Origin: Phenylobacterium sp.
Lineage (GTDB): Bacteria; Pseudomonadota; Alphaproteobacteria; Caulobacterales; Caulobacteraceae
Direction: 5' to 3'
Length of the DNA stretch: 45,500 nt
Assembly: GCF_030645195.1 (NCBI RefSeq)
Contig: NZ_JAUSLW010000089.1
Span: 1-45,500 of the forward strand
Within the stretch, counting starts at the first letter, position 1. Each line of letters begins with the position of its first letter. Positions 17,866 to 27,416 of the stretch are shown here, one piece after another. A model generated the notes under the pieces. The model did no database searches and had not been told where the DNA came from. It saw only the letters and a program-made list of their open reading frames with translations. A program made the translations under genes and the position numbers.

Positions 17866-18852
17866 ATGCCCGCCCGAAAGCCCAAAGTCATCGTCACGCG
17901 CAGGCTTCCGGATCCCGTGGAGACACGGTTGCGCGAGCTGTTCGACACCCAGCTCAACCTCACTGACGAGCCCCTGGACCGCACAGCCCTGATCGCGGCG
18001 GTGAAGAGCGCCGACGTCATCGTCCCCACCATCACCGACAAGCTGGACGCCGACATCCTGTCCCAGGCCGGGGAGCAGCTGAAGCTGATCGCCAATTTCG
18101 GGGCCGGCGTGGACCATATCGACGTGGCCGCCGCCAACGCCCGGGGGATCAGCGTCACCAACACGCCGGGCGTGCTCACCGAGGACACGGCCGACCTTAC
18201 GCTGGCTTTAATGATGGCGGTCTCCCGCCGCATCGTGGAGGGCGCCAATGTCGCCCAGGCCGGGGGCTTCACCGGCTGGGCGCCCACCTGGATGATGGGG
18301 CGGCGGATTTCCGGGAAACGGTTAGGAATTATCGGCATGGGCCGCATCGGCCAGGCCGTGGCGCGCCGGGCCAAGGCCTTCGGCATGCAGATCCACTACC
18401 ACAACCGCAAGCCGGTCAGCCCGCGCATCGCCGAGGACCTGGAGGCCACCTACTGGGAGAGCCTCGACCAGATGCTGGCCCGGATGGACATCATCTCGGT
18501 CAACTGCCCGCACACCCCGGCCACCTATCACCTGCTCTCGGCGCGCCGGCTGAAGCTGATGCAGCCCCACGCCATCCTGGTGAACACCGCCCGCGGCGAG
18601 ATCATCGACGAGGGCGCCCTGGCCGATCAGCTGGCCAAGGGCGAGATCGGCGGGGCGGGCCTGGACGTCTTCGAGTTCGAACCGGCCATCAATCCCAAGC
18701 TGCTCAAGCTCCCCAACGCCGTCCTCCTGCCCCACCTCGGCTCGGCCACGGTGGAGGCCCGCACCGAGATGGGCGAGAAGGTGATCATCAATATCAAGAC
18801 CTGGATGGACGGCCACAAGCCGCCCGACCGGGTGCTGACCTCGATGCTGTAG
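17866..18852 (+). CDS. D-isomer-specific 2-hydroxyacid dehydrogenase (glyoxylate/hydroxypyruvate reductase-like)
   Basis: 328 residues. The NAD loop GMGRIG is at 157-162 and the catalytic triad is Arg243 (NTARGEIIDEG), Glu272 (DVFEFEP) and His290 (PHLGSAT). It is closest in look to the glycerate dehydrogenase/GyaR group, which reduces glyoxylate or hydroxypyruvate. The exact substrate cannot be fixed. Length is usual. It converges on moeB with a 3-base gap. Confidence 0.88.
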   Translation: MPARKPKVIVTRRLPDPVETRLRELFDTQLNLTDEPLDRTALIAAVKSADVIVPTITDKLDADILSQAGEQLKLIANFGAGVDHIDVAAANARGISVTNTPGVLTEDTADLTLALMMAVSRRIVEGANVAQAGGFTGWAPTWMMGRRISGKRLGIIGMGRIGQAVARRAKAFGMQIHYHNRKPVSPRIAEDLEATYWESLDQMLARMDIISVNCPHTPATYHLLSARRLKLMQPHAILVNTARGEIIDEGALADQLAKGEIGGAGLDVFEFEPAINPKLLKLPNAVLLPHLGSATVEARTEMGEKVIINIKTWMDGHKPPDRVLTSML

Positions 18853-18855
18853 GGC

Positions 18856-19596
18856 CTAACCCCCGCCGCAGACCTCGCACTCCGGGTCGGGGCCGATCTT
18901 CACGGTGCGGGTCTCGGCCGAGAGGGCGTCATAGATCAGCAGCCGGCCGGCCAGGGGATCGCCGGCCCCGGTGAGGACCTTGATGGCCTCCAGCGCCATC
19001 ATCGAGCCGATGACCCCGGCCAGCGCCCCCACCACCCCGACGGCCGAGCAGGTCTCGGCCTCGGGCGGGATCTCAGGCACCAGGCAGCGGTAGCAGGGGG
19101 CGCGGCGGAAGACGCCCACCTGGCCGGTCCAGCGGCCGATGGCGCCGGAGACCAGGGTCACGTGCTCGGCCACGCAGGCGGCGTTGACAGCGAAGCGGGT
19201 GGCGAAGTCGTCGGTGCCGTCCAGCACCAGGTCGCAGCCGCGCACCAGGGCCCGGGCGTTGGCCTCTTCGAGCGCCACCGGGACCCGCTCGATATGGACG
19301 TGGGGATTGAGGGCCTTCAGGCGATCGGCGGCGGCCTCGACCTTGCAGCGGCCGACATCGCCTTGCGTGTAGATCACCTGCCGCTGCAGGTTGGAGACGT
19401 CGACCCTGTCGGGATCGGCCAGGACCAGGGTCCCGACCCCGGCGGCGGCCAGGTAGAGGGCGGCCGGCGCGCCCAGGCCGCCGGCGCCCACGATCAGCAC
19501 CCGGGCGGCCTTCAGGCGCTGCTGGCCCGGCCCCCCCACCTCGCGCAGCACCAGATGGCGGGCGTAGCGCTCGACCTCGTCGTCGGAAAAACTCAT
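18856..19596 (-). CDS. moeB: MoeB/ThiF-family adenylyltransferase
   Basis: 246 residues of the E1-like fold that adenylates the C-terminal Gly of a MoaD- or ThiS-type sulfur carrier. The nucleotide loop GAGGLGAP is at 37-44, followed by the Arg-containing DVSNLQRQ, and four zinc cysteines are present at 168, 171, 240 and 243. No rhodanese domain is attached, so this is the short MoeB/ThiF form. It may serve molybdopterin or thiamine synthesis. It is divergent from hslV across only 41 bases. Confidence 0.88.
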   Translation of the reverse strand: MSFSDDEVERYARHLVLREVGGPGQQRLKAARVLIVGAGGLGAPAALYLAAAGVGTLVLADPDRVDVSNLQRQVIYTQGDVGRCKVEAAADRLKALNPHVHIERVPVALEEANARALVRGCDLVLDGTDDFATRFAVNAACVAEHVTLVSGAIGRWTGQVGVFRRAPCYRCLVPEIPPEAETCSAVGVVGALAGVIGSMMALEAIKVLTGAGDPLAGRLLIYDALSAETRTVKIGPDPECEVCGGG

Positions 19597-19637
19597 CGTC
19601 CTTGACCTTGACCCTTCGCCTGCTCACATCGGCCAGC

Positions 19638-20192
19638 ATGACACCAGCTGACAAGACAAGCTTCCCCGACTGGCATGGGACCACCATCCTAGCCGTGCGC
19701 AAGGACGGACAGACCGTCATCGCCGGCGACGGACAGGTGTCGATGGGCCAGACCATCGTCAAGGGCAACGCCCGCAAGGTCCGCACCCTGGCCGGCGGCA
19801 AGGTGATCGCGGGCTTCGCCGGCGCCACCGCCGACGCGCTCACCCTGATCGAGCGGCTGGAGGCCAAGCTGGAGCAGTATCCCGACCAGCTGGCCCGGGC
19901 CTGCGTGGACCTGGCCAAGGACTGGCGCACCGACCGCTATCTGCGGCGGCTGGAGGCCATGCTGCTGGTGGCCGACAAGGATAATATCTTCACCGTCACC
20001 GGGGCCGGCGACGTCCTGGAGCCGGAAACCGGGGTGGCGGCCATCGGCTCGGGCGGCAACTATGCGCTGGCCGCGGCCCTGGCCCTCATGGAGACCGACC
20101 GCGGCGCCGAGGACCTGGCTCGCCGGGCCATGGGGATCGCCGCCAGGATCTGCGTCTACACCAACGGCAATCTGACGGTCGAAACCCTCTAA
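19638..20192 (+). CDS. hslV: ATP-dependent protease proteolytic subunit HslV
   Basis: 184 residues of the proteasome-like peptidase that pairs with HslU. The catalytic Thr is exposed after removal of the short leader: [20 protein letters not shown], with the T-T pair at 15-16. [17 protein letters not shown] and the C-terminal [14 protein letters not shown] are typical. ATG 19638 gives a normal leader length; an upstream TTG at 19602 is possible. Two tandem CTTGAC copies (19601-19612) in the 41-base gap resemble the -35 element of heat-shock sigma-32 promoters, but no clear -10 is seen. Unusually, hslU is not next but follows another gene. Confidence 0.93.
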   Translation: MTPADKTSFPDWHGTTILAVRKDGQTVIAGDGQVSMGQTIVKGNARKVRTLAGGKVIAGFAGATADALTLIERLEAKLEQYPDQLARACVDLAKDWRTDRYLRRLEAMLLVADKDNIFTVTGAGDVLEPETGVAAIGSGGNYALAAALALMETDRGAEDLARRAMGIAARICVYTNGNLTVETL

Positions 20193-20194
20193 GG

Positions 20195-20298
20195 CCGTCA
20201 TCCCGGCCAAGGCCCGTCAGGGCCGCAGAGCCTGGACCCAGGGGCGGGGCGCGCGGCCCTGGGTCCCGGGTCTTCGCTGCGCTCGCCCGGGATGACGG
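20195..20298. repeat. Dispersed palindromic repeat, family A copy 1
   Basis: The outer inverted pair CCGTCATCCCGG (20195-20206) and CCGGGATGACGG (20287-20298) is perfect. Inside lies a second inverted pair, GGACCCAGGG (20234-20243) and CCCTGGGTCC (20257-20266). The same layout recurs at 31060-31158. It could fold into a long stem in RNA after hslV. Confidence 0.85.
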
Positions 20299-20377
20299 GT
20301 GTGGATGTCCAATCCTTCACTTGAGAGGGCGCGGTGGCGGAGCTTAGTTGCAGGGCGACTATCCAAGGATTCCCGCC

Positions 20378-21220
20378 GTGATCAGAGCCGCCCTCTTCGC
20401 CCTGCTGGCGCTGGCCGCCACCCCGGCCCTGGCCGCCGACCCCGCCCCGGTGGTGGCCGCCGAGCGGGCCTTCGCCGTCGACGGCCTGGCGCTCGGCATC
20501 CGCGATTCGTTCCTCAGGCACGCGGCCCCCGAGGCGATCCTGTTCGCCCCCGATGTCCGCAAGGTGCACGAGACCTTCCCCAAGCGCCCCGCCGACCAGG
20601 GCGGCCCGCCCCTGGTCTGGTGGCCCCTGTGGGCGGGGATCGCGCGGTCCGGCGACCTCGGCTTCACCACCGGCCCCTCCACCTATGACGGCAAGCCTGG
20701 CGCATATTATTTCACCGTCTGGAAGAAACAGGCCGACGGCGGCTGGAAATGGATCTTCGACGGCGGCGCGCCCTCCAGCACCGCCGGCGCCCCGCCCCAG
20801 GGCTCGCCGCCGGCCTATCTGCCGGTCTCGACCACCAAGGGGAAATATCCCGAGGCCGCCTTCGCCGATGTCCGCGAGGCCGAGGCGGCCCTGAACGCCG
20901 CGGCCAGGACCGACACGGCCAGCGCCTACAAGGCGGTGCTGGCCGCCGACGGCCGGGTGGTGGGCTCGCCGGCCGCCCCCGGCAATGGCCCGGCCGCACA
21001 GGCCGCCGAACTGGCCACCCGCCCGGCCCAGATGACCTTCGGCCCGACCCTGGGGGGCGAGGCCTCGGCGGCCGGGGATCTCGCCTGGACCTATGGCGAG
21101 GCGGCCTGGGTGCGGGACGGCAAGGACCGCCAGGGCCACTATGTGCGGATCTGGCAGCTGCGGCCCGAGGGCTGGGTCCTGGTCTTCGACGAGATCCTGG
21201 CCTCGCCGCCGAAGAGCTAG
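20378..21220 (+). CDS. Exported protein of unknown function between hslV and hslU
   Basis: 280 residues from GTG 20378, chosen because AAGGA lies upstream and because it places the signal peptide at the N-terminus ([20 protein letters not shown], cleaved near residue 20). Two halves each look like a nuclear-transport-factor-2/SnoaL type fold (DUF4440-like): [20 protein letters not shown] with [20 protein letters not shown], and later [20 protein letters not shown] with [20 protein letters not shown]. The ligand or enzyme role is unknown. It interrupts the usual hslV-hslU neighbourhood and may have its own promoter after the repeat. Confidence 0.78.
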   Translation: MIRAALFALLALAATPALAADPAPVVAAERAFAVDGLALGIRDSFLRHAAPEAILFAPDVRKVHETFPKRPADQGGPPLVWWPLWAGIARSGDLGFTTGPSTYDGKPGAYYFTVWKKQADGGWKWIFDGGAPSSTAGAPPQGSPPAYLPVSTTKGKYPEAAFADVREAEAALNAAARTDTASAYKAVLAADGRVVGSPAAPGNGPAAQAAELATRPAQMTFGPTLGGEASAAGDLAWTYGEAAWVRDGKDRQGHYVRIWQLRPEGWVLVFDEILASPPKS

Positions 21221-21266
21221 CCCCGGCGGGCTTGAACGAGCCGATCCGTACCTATCTAAGGCCGGC

Positions 21267-22571
21267 ATGACCGAATTCTCACCGCGCGAAATCGTCTCCG
21301 AACTCGACCGCTTCATCGTCGGTCACCCCGAGGCCAAGAAGGCCGTGGCTGTGGCCCTGCGCAACCGCTGGCGCCGCCGCCGGGTGCCTGAGGCCCTGCG
21401 GGACGAGGTGACGCCGAAGAACATCCTGCTGATCGGCCCCACCGGGGTGGGCAAGACCGAGATCGCCCGGCGGCTGGCGCGCCTGGCCCAGGCCCCCTTC
21501 CTGAAGGTGGAGGCCACCAAGTTCACCGAGGTCGGCTATGTCGGCCGCGACGTCGACCAGATCGTCCGCGATCTGGTGGAGATCTCGCTCGGCATGGTGC
21601 GCGAAAAGCGCCGCGCCGCCGTCCGCGCCAAGGCCGAGGCCGCCGCCGAGGAGCGCATCCTCGACGCCCTGACCGGCCCCGGCTCCACCGCCGCCCGCGA
21701 GAGCTTCCGCAAGAAGCTGCGGACCGGCGAGCTGGACGACAAGGAGGTGGAGCTGACCCTGGCCGACACCGGCGGCGCGGGCATGTTTGAAATCCCCGGC
21801 CAGCCCGGCGCCCAGATGGGCATGCTCAATCTCGGCGAGATGATGGGCAAGGCCTTCGGCGGGCGGACCAAGACCCACAAGACCACCGTTGCTGCAGCCC
21901 ACTCTCCCTTGATTCAGGAGGAGAGCGACAAGCTGCTAGACCAGGAAGCCCTGACCCAGGAGGCCATAGAGCTGGCCGAGAACCAGGGGATCGTCTTCCT
22001 CGACGAGATCGACAAGGTGGCCACCAGCCGCGAGCGCTCCGGCGGTGCCGACGTCTCCCGCGAGGGGGTGCAGCGCGATCTGCTGCCCCTGATCGAGGGC
22101 ACCACCGTGTCGACCAAGCATGGGCCGGTGAAGACCGACCACGTGCTGTTCATCGCCTCGGGCGCCTTCCACGTGGCCAAGCCCTCGGACCTGCTGCCCG
22201 AGCTGCAGGGCCGGCTGCCCATCCGGGTGGAGCTGAAGGCGCTGACCCGCGACGACATGCGCCGCATCCTCACCGAGCCCGAGGCCAACCTGATCGTTCA
22301 GCACCAGGCCCTGCTGGCCACCGAGGGGGTGACGCTCACCTTCACCGCCGAGGCGATAGATGCGCTGGCCGACGCCGCCGTGGCGGTGAACGGCTCGGTG
22401 GAGAATATCGGCGCGCGGCGGCTGCAGACCATCCTGGAAAAGGTGCTGGAGGAGATCAGCTTCACCGCCTCGGATCGCTCGGGCGAGGCCATCAGCATCG
22501 ACGCGCCCTACGTGAAGGCCCACGTCGGCGACCTGGCCAAGGACGCGGATCTCTCGCGGTTCATTCTTTAG
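21267..22571 (+). CDS. hslU: ATP-dependent protease ATPase subunit HslU
   Basis: 434 residues of the AAA+ unfoldase that feeds HslV. The start [19 protein letters not shown] is family-typical. Walker A GPTGVGKT is at 57-64, the pore motif is in the [16 protein letters not shown] segment, Walker B is [11 protein letters not shown], then [20 protein letters not shown] and the C-terminal [11 protein letters not shown]. The final residues DLSRFIL match the HslU tail that docks into HslV. Intermediate-domain length is normal. A longer open frame from 21093 is out of the family's range. Confidence 0.94.
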   Translation: MTEFSPREIVSELDRFIVGHPEAKKAVAVALRNRWRRRRVPEALRDEVTPKNILLIGPTGVGKTEIARRLARLAQAPFLKVEATKFTEVGYVGRDVDQIVRDLVEISLGMVREKRRAAVRAKAEAAAEERILDALTGPGSTAARESFRKKLRTGELDDKEVELTLADTGGAGMFEIPGQPGAQMGMLNLGEMMGKAFGGRTKTHKTTVAAAHSPLIQEESDKLLDQEALTQEAIELAENQGIVFLDEIDKVATSRERSGGADVSREGVQRDLLPLIEGTTVSTKHGPVKTDHVLFIASGAFHVAKPSDLLPELQGRLPIRVELKALTRDDMRRILTEPEANLIVQHQALLATEGVTLTFTAEAIDALADAAVAVNGSVENIGARRLQTILEKVLEEISFTASDRSGEAISIDAPYVKAHVGDLAKDADLSRFIL

Positions 22572-22581
22572 CGGAGCGGCG

Positions 22582-23055
22582 CTAGAACCGCGCCCGCCGC
22601 GCGTTGTAGATCGCGCCCTCCAGGGCCTTGGCGAACTCGGCGCGTTCGGAGGGGCTCAGCGCCCGGGCCACCGGGGCCTCCTTGCCCGAGAGCGCCAGGC
22701 GCAGGTCGACGACGTGATCGTCCTCGGTCAGCAGGGTGACGCGGGTGAAGGCCGTGGGGCTTTCCCACAGCAGCTTGCGCATCTTCGGCGTCTCTTGGAA
22801 CACCTGGACCTGGCGGTCGGTGACCCGCACCCGCTCGATCTGCTTGGCCGCGGCGTAGCTGGCCAGGAAGGCCACCACGATGGCGGCCAGGTCCAGGCCC
22901 AGGAACATCGGCACGAAGACCGCGCCCATCGACAGGAACACCGCCGCCGAGGCGCAGTTGAGCACCGTCACCACCGTGATCAGCACCATGAAGCCGCGCT
23001 GCGACAGGCTCCGGTTGGGCCTGATTTCGGCGTCCATGAAAACGTGATCGTCCAT
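22582..23055 (-). CDS. DUF2244 family membrane protein
   Basis: 157 residues with the DUF2244 layout: a short N-terminus IRPNRSLSQRGF, two adjacent membrane segments (about 22-45 and 47-68), then a soluble beta-rich part with ERVRVTDRQVQVFQETPKMR. The function is unknown in all members I know of. The gene is convergent with hslU and divergent from nth. A second ATG 18 bases in (MDAEIRP) is an alternative start. Confidence 0.8.
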   Translation of the reverse strand: MDDHVFMDAEIRPNRSLSQRGFMVLITVVTVLNCASAAVFLSMGAVFVPMFLGLDLAAIVVAFLASYAAAKQIERVRVTDRQVQVFQETPKMRKLLWESPTAFTRVTLLTEDDHVVDLRLALSGKEAPVARALSPSERAEFAKALEGAIYNARRARF

Positions 23056-23148
23056 AGCCCGCGCAAGCTAGGCGATTTGCGGACGTCCAAACAGGCCCCA
23101 CGTGCGGGGACGCTTGGCGAAGCGGCCCGGAGCGGGCGATGGTCGGCC

Positions 23149-23829
23149 ATGGCCAAGACCCCGAAAGCCCAGACCCGCAAGCCCGCCAGCCCCGCCGAAC
23201 AGGCGCGGATCGCGGAAATTTTTCACCGGTTCATCGCGCTCAGCGACGATCCCCGCACCGAGCTGGATTATGCCAGCCCCTATGAGCTGGTGACCGCCGT
23301 GGCCCTGTCGGCCCAGGCCACCGACGTCTCGGTGAACAAGGCCACCCGCAAACTGTTCGCCGTGGCCGACAGCCCGGAGAAGATGCTGGCGCTCGGAGAA
23401 GAGGGCCTGACCCCCTATATCGCCTCCATCGGCCTGTTCCGCACCAAGGCCAGGAACGTCATCGCCACGGCCCGCATCCTGATGGACCAGCACGGCGGCG
23501 AGGTGCCCCTGGACCGCGCGGCCCTCCAGGCCCTGCCCGGGGTGGGGCGCAAGACCGCCAGCGTCGTGCTCAACGAGCTGCGGATCGAGCCGGCCATCGC
23601 CGTGGACACCCACGTCTTCCGCGTCGCCCACCGCCTGAAGCTGTCGGATGGCAAGACGCCGGATCAGGTGGAGGCCGACCTGATGGCCATAGTCCCCGAG
23701 CCCTACCTGACCCGGGCCCACCACTGGCTGATCCTGCACGGCCGCTACACCTGCCTGGCGCGGCGGCCGAAGTGCGAGGACTGCCCGATCGCCGACCTCT
23801 GTCCCTCGAAGACACTGTTCGTCGGCTAA
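23149..23829 (+). CDS. nth: Endonuclease III (DNA glycosylase/AP lyase)
   Basis: 226 residues. It excises oxidised pyrimidines and nicks abasic sites. The helix-hairpin-helix LPGVGRKTASVVL carries catalytic Lys135, and Asp153 is in VDTHVFRVAHRL. The iron-sulfur cluster is held by Cys202, 209, 212 and 218 (C-x6-C-x2-C-x5-C), intact. The start MAKTPKAQ at 23149 gives the usual length; the long upstream frame overlaps DUF2244 on the other strand. The stop overlaps the stop of the convergent cyclophilin gene. Confidence 0.94.
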   Translation: MAKTPKAQTRKPASPAEQARIAEIFHRFIALSDDPRTELDYASPYELVTAVALSAQATDVSVNKATRKLFAVADSPEKMLALGEEGLTPYIASIGLFRTKARNVIATARILMDQHGGEVPLDRAALQALPGVGRKTASVVLNELRIEPAIAVDTHVFRVAHRLKLSDGKTPDQVEADLMAIVPEPYLTRAHHWLILHGRYTCLARRPKCEDCPIADLCPSKTLFVG

Positions 23830-24632
23830 TCGACGCGCACCGGCAGTTCGACGTCGCAGATGGAGAAGTCGGCGCCCTTGGCGCTGCGCACCTGCCGAAC
23901 CAGGGTGCGGAAGGCCGGGCTGCGGTCGCTGAGGATCGAGACCCGGGGCCGCTCGGCGGCGGGCATGTCGGCGGCCACCCGCACCTTCAGCATCCGGTCG
24001 GGATCGGCGGGGGGCTCGCCCACCTTGATCAGCCGCACCACGTCCAGGCCCACGACCACCTTGCCCCAGACCGTATAGTCGCGGTCGAGGCGGCGGCTGG
24101 CGGCCCGCATGAAGAAGATCTCGCTGTTGCCGGTGTCGTCGGCCGCCTGCCGGCCCATGCCGGCGACGCCGGGGCAATAGGCGCCCCAGGCGCGGATCGT
24201 CCCGTCGGTGCTGCGCACGGCCTCCTGGCCCGACACCGTCTGGATCGGGACCGCGCCGAGGAAGCCGGTGGTGGCGTCCGACGGCGCGCTGACCGCCAGA
24301 TAGTCGGTGATCTTCAGCTTGAAGGTGAATTCCGGCGGCAGGTCGGGGTGGCTGGAGACCCCGCCGTCGCGGTTGTCGGGATTGCCGGTCTGGTCGACGA
24401 AGCCGTCGATCACCCGATGGAATTGCAGGCCGTCATAGACGCCTTCGCGGGCCAGCAGCTTCACCCGGGCCACCGACTGCGGCGCCAGGACCGGCGCCAG
24501 GGCCACGATGATGCGGCCCTGGGTGGTGTCGATCACCAGGGTGTCTTGCGGATCGAGGGGCCGCCAGTCGCTGGCGGGGGCGGCGCCCATCAGGGCGAAC
24601 GCGCAAAGGGCGGCGGAGAGCTTGCGGATCAT
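23826..24632 (-). CDS. Exported cyclophilin-type peptidyl-prolyl isomerase
   Basis: 268 residues. A signal peptide covers about 1-20 (MIRKLSAALCAFALMGAAPA), so it folds proteins in the periplasm. The cyclophilin core has YDGLQFHRVIDGFVDQTGNP, aligning with the family's FHRV-x-x-GFM-x-Q-x-GD; the catalytic Arg is kept, but the Met and Gly-Asp positions differ. It is longer than minimal bacterial cyclophilins, with an insertion and a C-terminal extension ending in CDVELPVRVD. Start 24632 is preferred because it begins the signal peptide. Confidence 0.85.
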   Translation of the reverse strand: MIRKLSAALCAFALMGAAPASDWRPLDPQDTLVIDTTQGRIIVALAPVLAPQSVARVKLLAREGVYDGLQFHRVIDGFVDQTGNPDNRDGGVSSHPDLPPEFTFKLKITDYLAVSAPSDATTGFLGAVPIQTVSGQEAVRSTDGTIRAWGAYCPGVAGMGRQAADDTGNSEIFFMRAASRRLDRDYTVWGKVVVGLDVVRLIKVGEPPADPDRMLKVRVAADMPAAERPRVSILSDRSPAFRTLVRQVRSAKGADFSICDVELPVRVD

Positions 24633-24703
24633 GCGACCCAGTGAAGCTTCTCCGCCGCCCCGCGCCAACCGATCTTTTGAGGGACCGGCCGAATGGGATC
24701 AGG

Positions 24704-24940
24704 TCAGGTGATGCGCTTGACGCTCACCGGGTCGCTGCCCGGGAAGCTTTCCTCCAGGCCCTCGTCCAGCAGGGCTTCCTGGCGGTCTTCGGCCTCATGT
24801 TCCTTGTCCGCCAGTTGGTCGGGCTTCTCGCCCTCCTTCAGCGGCGTCACCTTGCGGGCGTGGGGGACCTCGGCCGCCTTCACGCTCTGCTTGTCGCTGG
24901 CCGCGCGCTCGGCGTCCTTGGCTTGATTGAGAATGCCCAT
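24704..24940 (-). CDS. Small acidic/charged protein with DEGLEESFPGSDP motif
   Basis: 78 residues, hydrophilic throughout, with no membrane segment. The N-terminus MGILNQAKDAERAASDKQS is helical and the end is DEGLEESFPGSDPVSV followed by KRIT. This C-terminal motif recurs in small proteins of alphaproteobacteria, often near stress genes, from memory; the role is unknown. AGAGGA sits about 8 bases upstream of the ATG. It lies between two minus-strand-proximal genes with its own 248-base upstream gap shared with adenosine kinase. Confidence 0.72.
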   Translation of the reverse strand: MGILNQAKDAERAASDKQSVKAAEVPHARKVTPLKEGEKPDQLADKEHEAEDRQEALLDEGLEESFPGSDPVSVKRIT

Positions 24941-25188
24941 GTGCCGGTCCTCTTGAACTGATGGCGGTTGTTCCGCCCTGCGGACCTAACGTGCGGGCCG
25001 CTCGCCGGTTGCCGCCCTGGCGCCCCGCGCCGAGGGGAGCGCGACCGGCCTCGGAACGAAGCATTCGATGTCGCGATCGTCGCGGAAGTGAAAAAGCCGC
25101 ATGCTGGAGACTCTCTCACCGGCTCCTTGCGTTGCTCAAGCTTGCCTTTCCCTGTAGTCAGCCGGCCAACGTTTCCCCGGAAAGCCCC

Positions 25189-26178
25189 ATGACCGAACTC
25201 TACGACGTCGCCGCCATCGGCAACGCCATCGTCGATGTGATCGCCCCGGCGACCGACGACTTCCTCTCCGCCAACGCGCTGGACAAGGGCGCCATGATGC
25301 TGATCGACGAAGCGCGCGGCGTGGAGCTCTACGGCAAGATGGCGGCGGGCATCGAGGCCTCCGGCGGCTCGGCGGGCAACACCATCGCCGGGGTCGCCAG
25401 CTTCGGCGGCCGGGCGGCCTATCTGGGCAAGGTGGCCAAGGACCAGCTGGGCGACGTCTTCGCCCACGACATGCGCGCCATCGGCGCCCACTTCGACACC
25501 CCGCCGCTCACCGGCGGCCCGGCCACGGCCCGCTCGCTGATCAACGTCACCCCCGATGGCGAGCGCACCATGTGCACCTATCTTGGCGCATCGACCGAGT
25601 TCGCCGCCGACGACGTCGACCCGGCGATCATCGAGGGCGCCAAGATCGTCTATCTTGAGGGCTACCTGTTCGACGCCGAGGCCGCGCGGCGCGCCTTCGC
25701 CAAGGCCGCGGGCCTGGCCCGGGGCTCGGGGCGGATGATCGCCATCACGCTATCGGACGGGTTCGTGGTGGAGCGTCACCGCGAGGCCCTGCTGGGCTTC
25801 ATCGAGAGCCAGGTGGACCTGGTCTTCGCCAACGACACCGAGCTGATGGCGATGTTCCAGACCGACGATTTCAACGACGCCATGGCCCAGATGCGCGGCA
25901 AGGTGAAGATCGCCGCCGTCACCCGCGGCGCGGCCGGCTCCACCATCGCCGCGGCTGGCCAGACCTTCGACGTTTCGGCCTACCCGGTGGAAAAAGTCGT
26001 GGACACGACCGGCGCGGGCGACCAATACGCAGCCGGTTTCATGTTCGGTCTCGCCAAGGGCCGGCCGCTGAATGTCTGCGGTCAGCTCGGCTCGCTGGCG
26101 GCGTCGGAAGTGATCTCGCACTACGGCCCGCGCCCCCTGGTCAATCTGAAAGACCTCGCGGCGTCGAAAGGACTCTAA
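25189..26178 (+). CDS. PfkB-family sugar/adenosine kinase
   Basis: 329 residues of the ribokinase family. The N-terminal signature is [16 protein letters not shown] (59-74), and the C-terminal signature [15 protein letters not shown] at about 269-283 contains the catalytic Asp. The lid region [13 protein letters not shown] and overall length fit the group annotated as adenosine kinase in alphaproteobacteria. It begins the run into hisB with a 4-base gap, so it likely shares the histidine transcript; HisHF releases AICAR, a purine intermediate, which gives a possible metabolic link (inference). Confidence 0.85.
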   Translation: MTELYDVAAIGNAIVDVIAPATDDFLSANALDKGAMMLIDEARGVELYGKMAAGIEASGGSAGNTIAGVASFGGRAAYLGKVAKDQLGDVFAHDMRAIGAHFDTPPLTGGPATARSLINVTPDGERTMCTYLGASTEFAADDVDPAIIEGAKIVYLEGYLFDAEAARRAFAKAAGLARGSGRMIAITLSDGFVVERHREALLGFIESQVDLVFANDTELMAMFQTDDFNDAMAQMRGKVKIAAVTRGAAGSTIAAAGQTFDVSAYPVEKVVDTTGAGDQYAAGFMFGLAKGRPLNVCGQLGSLAASEVISHYGPRPLVNLKDLAASKGL

Positions 26179-26182
26179 GCCC

Positions 26183-26773
26183 ATGGCCCGCACGGCCGAA
26201 GTCGTCCGCAACACCAAGGAAACCCAGATCAGCGTCAGCGTCGATCTGGACGGGTCCGGCGTGTCCGATGTCCAGACTGGGGTCGGCTTCTTCGACCACA
26301 TGCTCGATAGCTTCGCCCGTCACGGCGGCATCGACCTGAAGGTGCGGACCCAGGGCGACCTGCACATCGACTTCCACCACACGGTGGAGGACACCGGCAT
26401 CGTCATCGGCCAGGCCATCGCCAAGGCGCTGGACGGGTTCAAGGGCGTCCGCCGGTTCGGCCACGCCTATATCCCCATGGACGAGACCCTGACGCGCTGC
26501 GCCATCGACCTGTCCAACCGGCCCTATCTGATCTGGAAGGTGGCCTTCAAGACCCCGAAGATCGGCGAGTTCGATACCGAGCTGTTCAAGGAGTTCCACC
26601 ACGCCTTCGCCATGAACCTGGGCGCCTGCGTGCACCTGGAGACCCTCTACGGCGACAACAGCCACCACATCGCCGAGAGCGGCTTCAAGGCCCTGGCCCG
26701 CGCCCTGCGCGCCGCCGTCGAACTCGACCCCAAGACCCATGGTCACGCGCCGTCGACCAAGGGCGTCCTGTAG
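26183..26773 (+). CDS. hisB: Imidazoleglycerol-phosphate dehydratase, HisB
   Basis: 196 residues, the stand-alone dehydratase without the phosphatase domain of E. coli HisB. The metal-binding histidines sit in [31 protein letters not shown] and [16 protein letters not shown]. It removes water from imidazoleglycerol phosphate in histidine synthesis. It follows the kinase gene by 4 bases and precedes hisH by 10 bases. Confidence 0.95.
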   Translation: MARTAEVVRNTKETQISVSVDLDGSGVSDVQTGVGFFDHMLDSFARHGGIDLKVRTQGDLHIDFHHTVEDTGIVIGQAIAKALDGFKGVRRFGHAYIPMDETLTRCAIDLSNRPYLIWKVAFKTPKIGEFDTELFKEFHHAFAMNLGACVHLETLYGDNSHHIAESGFKALARALRAAVELDPKTHGHAPSTKGVL

Positions 26774-26783
26774 GATCCAATCC

Positions 26784-27416
26784 ATGCAGAATGTCGCCCT
26801 GATCGACTACGGGTCGGGCAACCTTCGCTCGGCCGAAAAGGCCTTGGTGAAGGCCGCCGACGGCGAGAGCCAGATCGTGGTCACCTGCGATCCCGACATC
26901 GTGGCCGCCGCCGACCGCATCGTCCTGCCCGGCGTCGGGGCCTTCTCGGCCTGCATGACCGCGCTCTCGGAACGCCCCGGCCTGATCGAGGCCATGACCC
27001 AGGCGGTCCGCGGCAAGGGCGCGCCCTTCCTGGGCATCTGCGTGGGCATGCAGCTGCTGGCCACGCGGGGGCTGGAGTTCGGCGAGACGCGCGGCCTGGA
27101 CTGGATCGGCGGCGACGTGCGGCGGATCGAGAGCCACGACCCGGCCATCAAGATCCCGCACATGGGCTGGAACACCCTGATCGGCGCCAGCGGCCCCGAC
27201 CTGATCGCCAAGATCGGCGAGGCGCCCATGTACTTCACCCACTCCTTCGCCTTCTATCCGGACGACGAGAACGACGTCGCCGCCTGGGTCGATCACGGGG
27301 GACAATTCCCGGCCGCTGTCGCCAACGGCAACATCGCGGGCGTACAGTTTCACCCTGAAAAGTCGCAGAGCGCCGGCCTTGCCCTGTTGGCGCGCTTCCT
27401 GGAGTGGCGACCTTGA
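26784..27416 (+). CDS. hisH: Imidazole glycerol phosphate synthase glutaminase subunit, HisH
   Basis: 210 residues, class I glutamine amidotransferase. Nucleophile Cys86 is in GICVGMQLL, and the His/Glu pair is in GVQFHPEKSQ near the C-terminus. It supplies ammonia to HisF. The start at 26784 (MQNVALIDYGSGNL) is family-typical; an upstream in-frame start inside hisB is not. The hisA gene begins within its stop codon. Confidence 0.95.
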   Translation: MQNVALIDYGSGNLRSAEKALVKAADGESQIVVTCDPDIVAAADRIVLPGVGAFSACMTALSERPGLIEAMTQAVRGKGAPFLGICVGMQLLATRGLEFGETRGLDWIGGDVRRIESHDPAIKIPHMGWNTLIGASGPDLIAKIGEAPMYFTHSFAFYPDDENDVAAWVDHGGQFPAAVANGNIAGVQFHPEKSQSAGLALLARFLEWRP

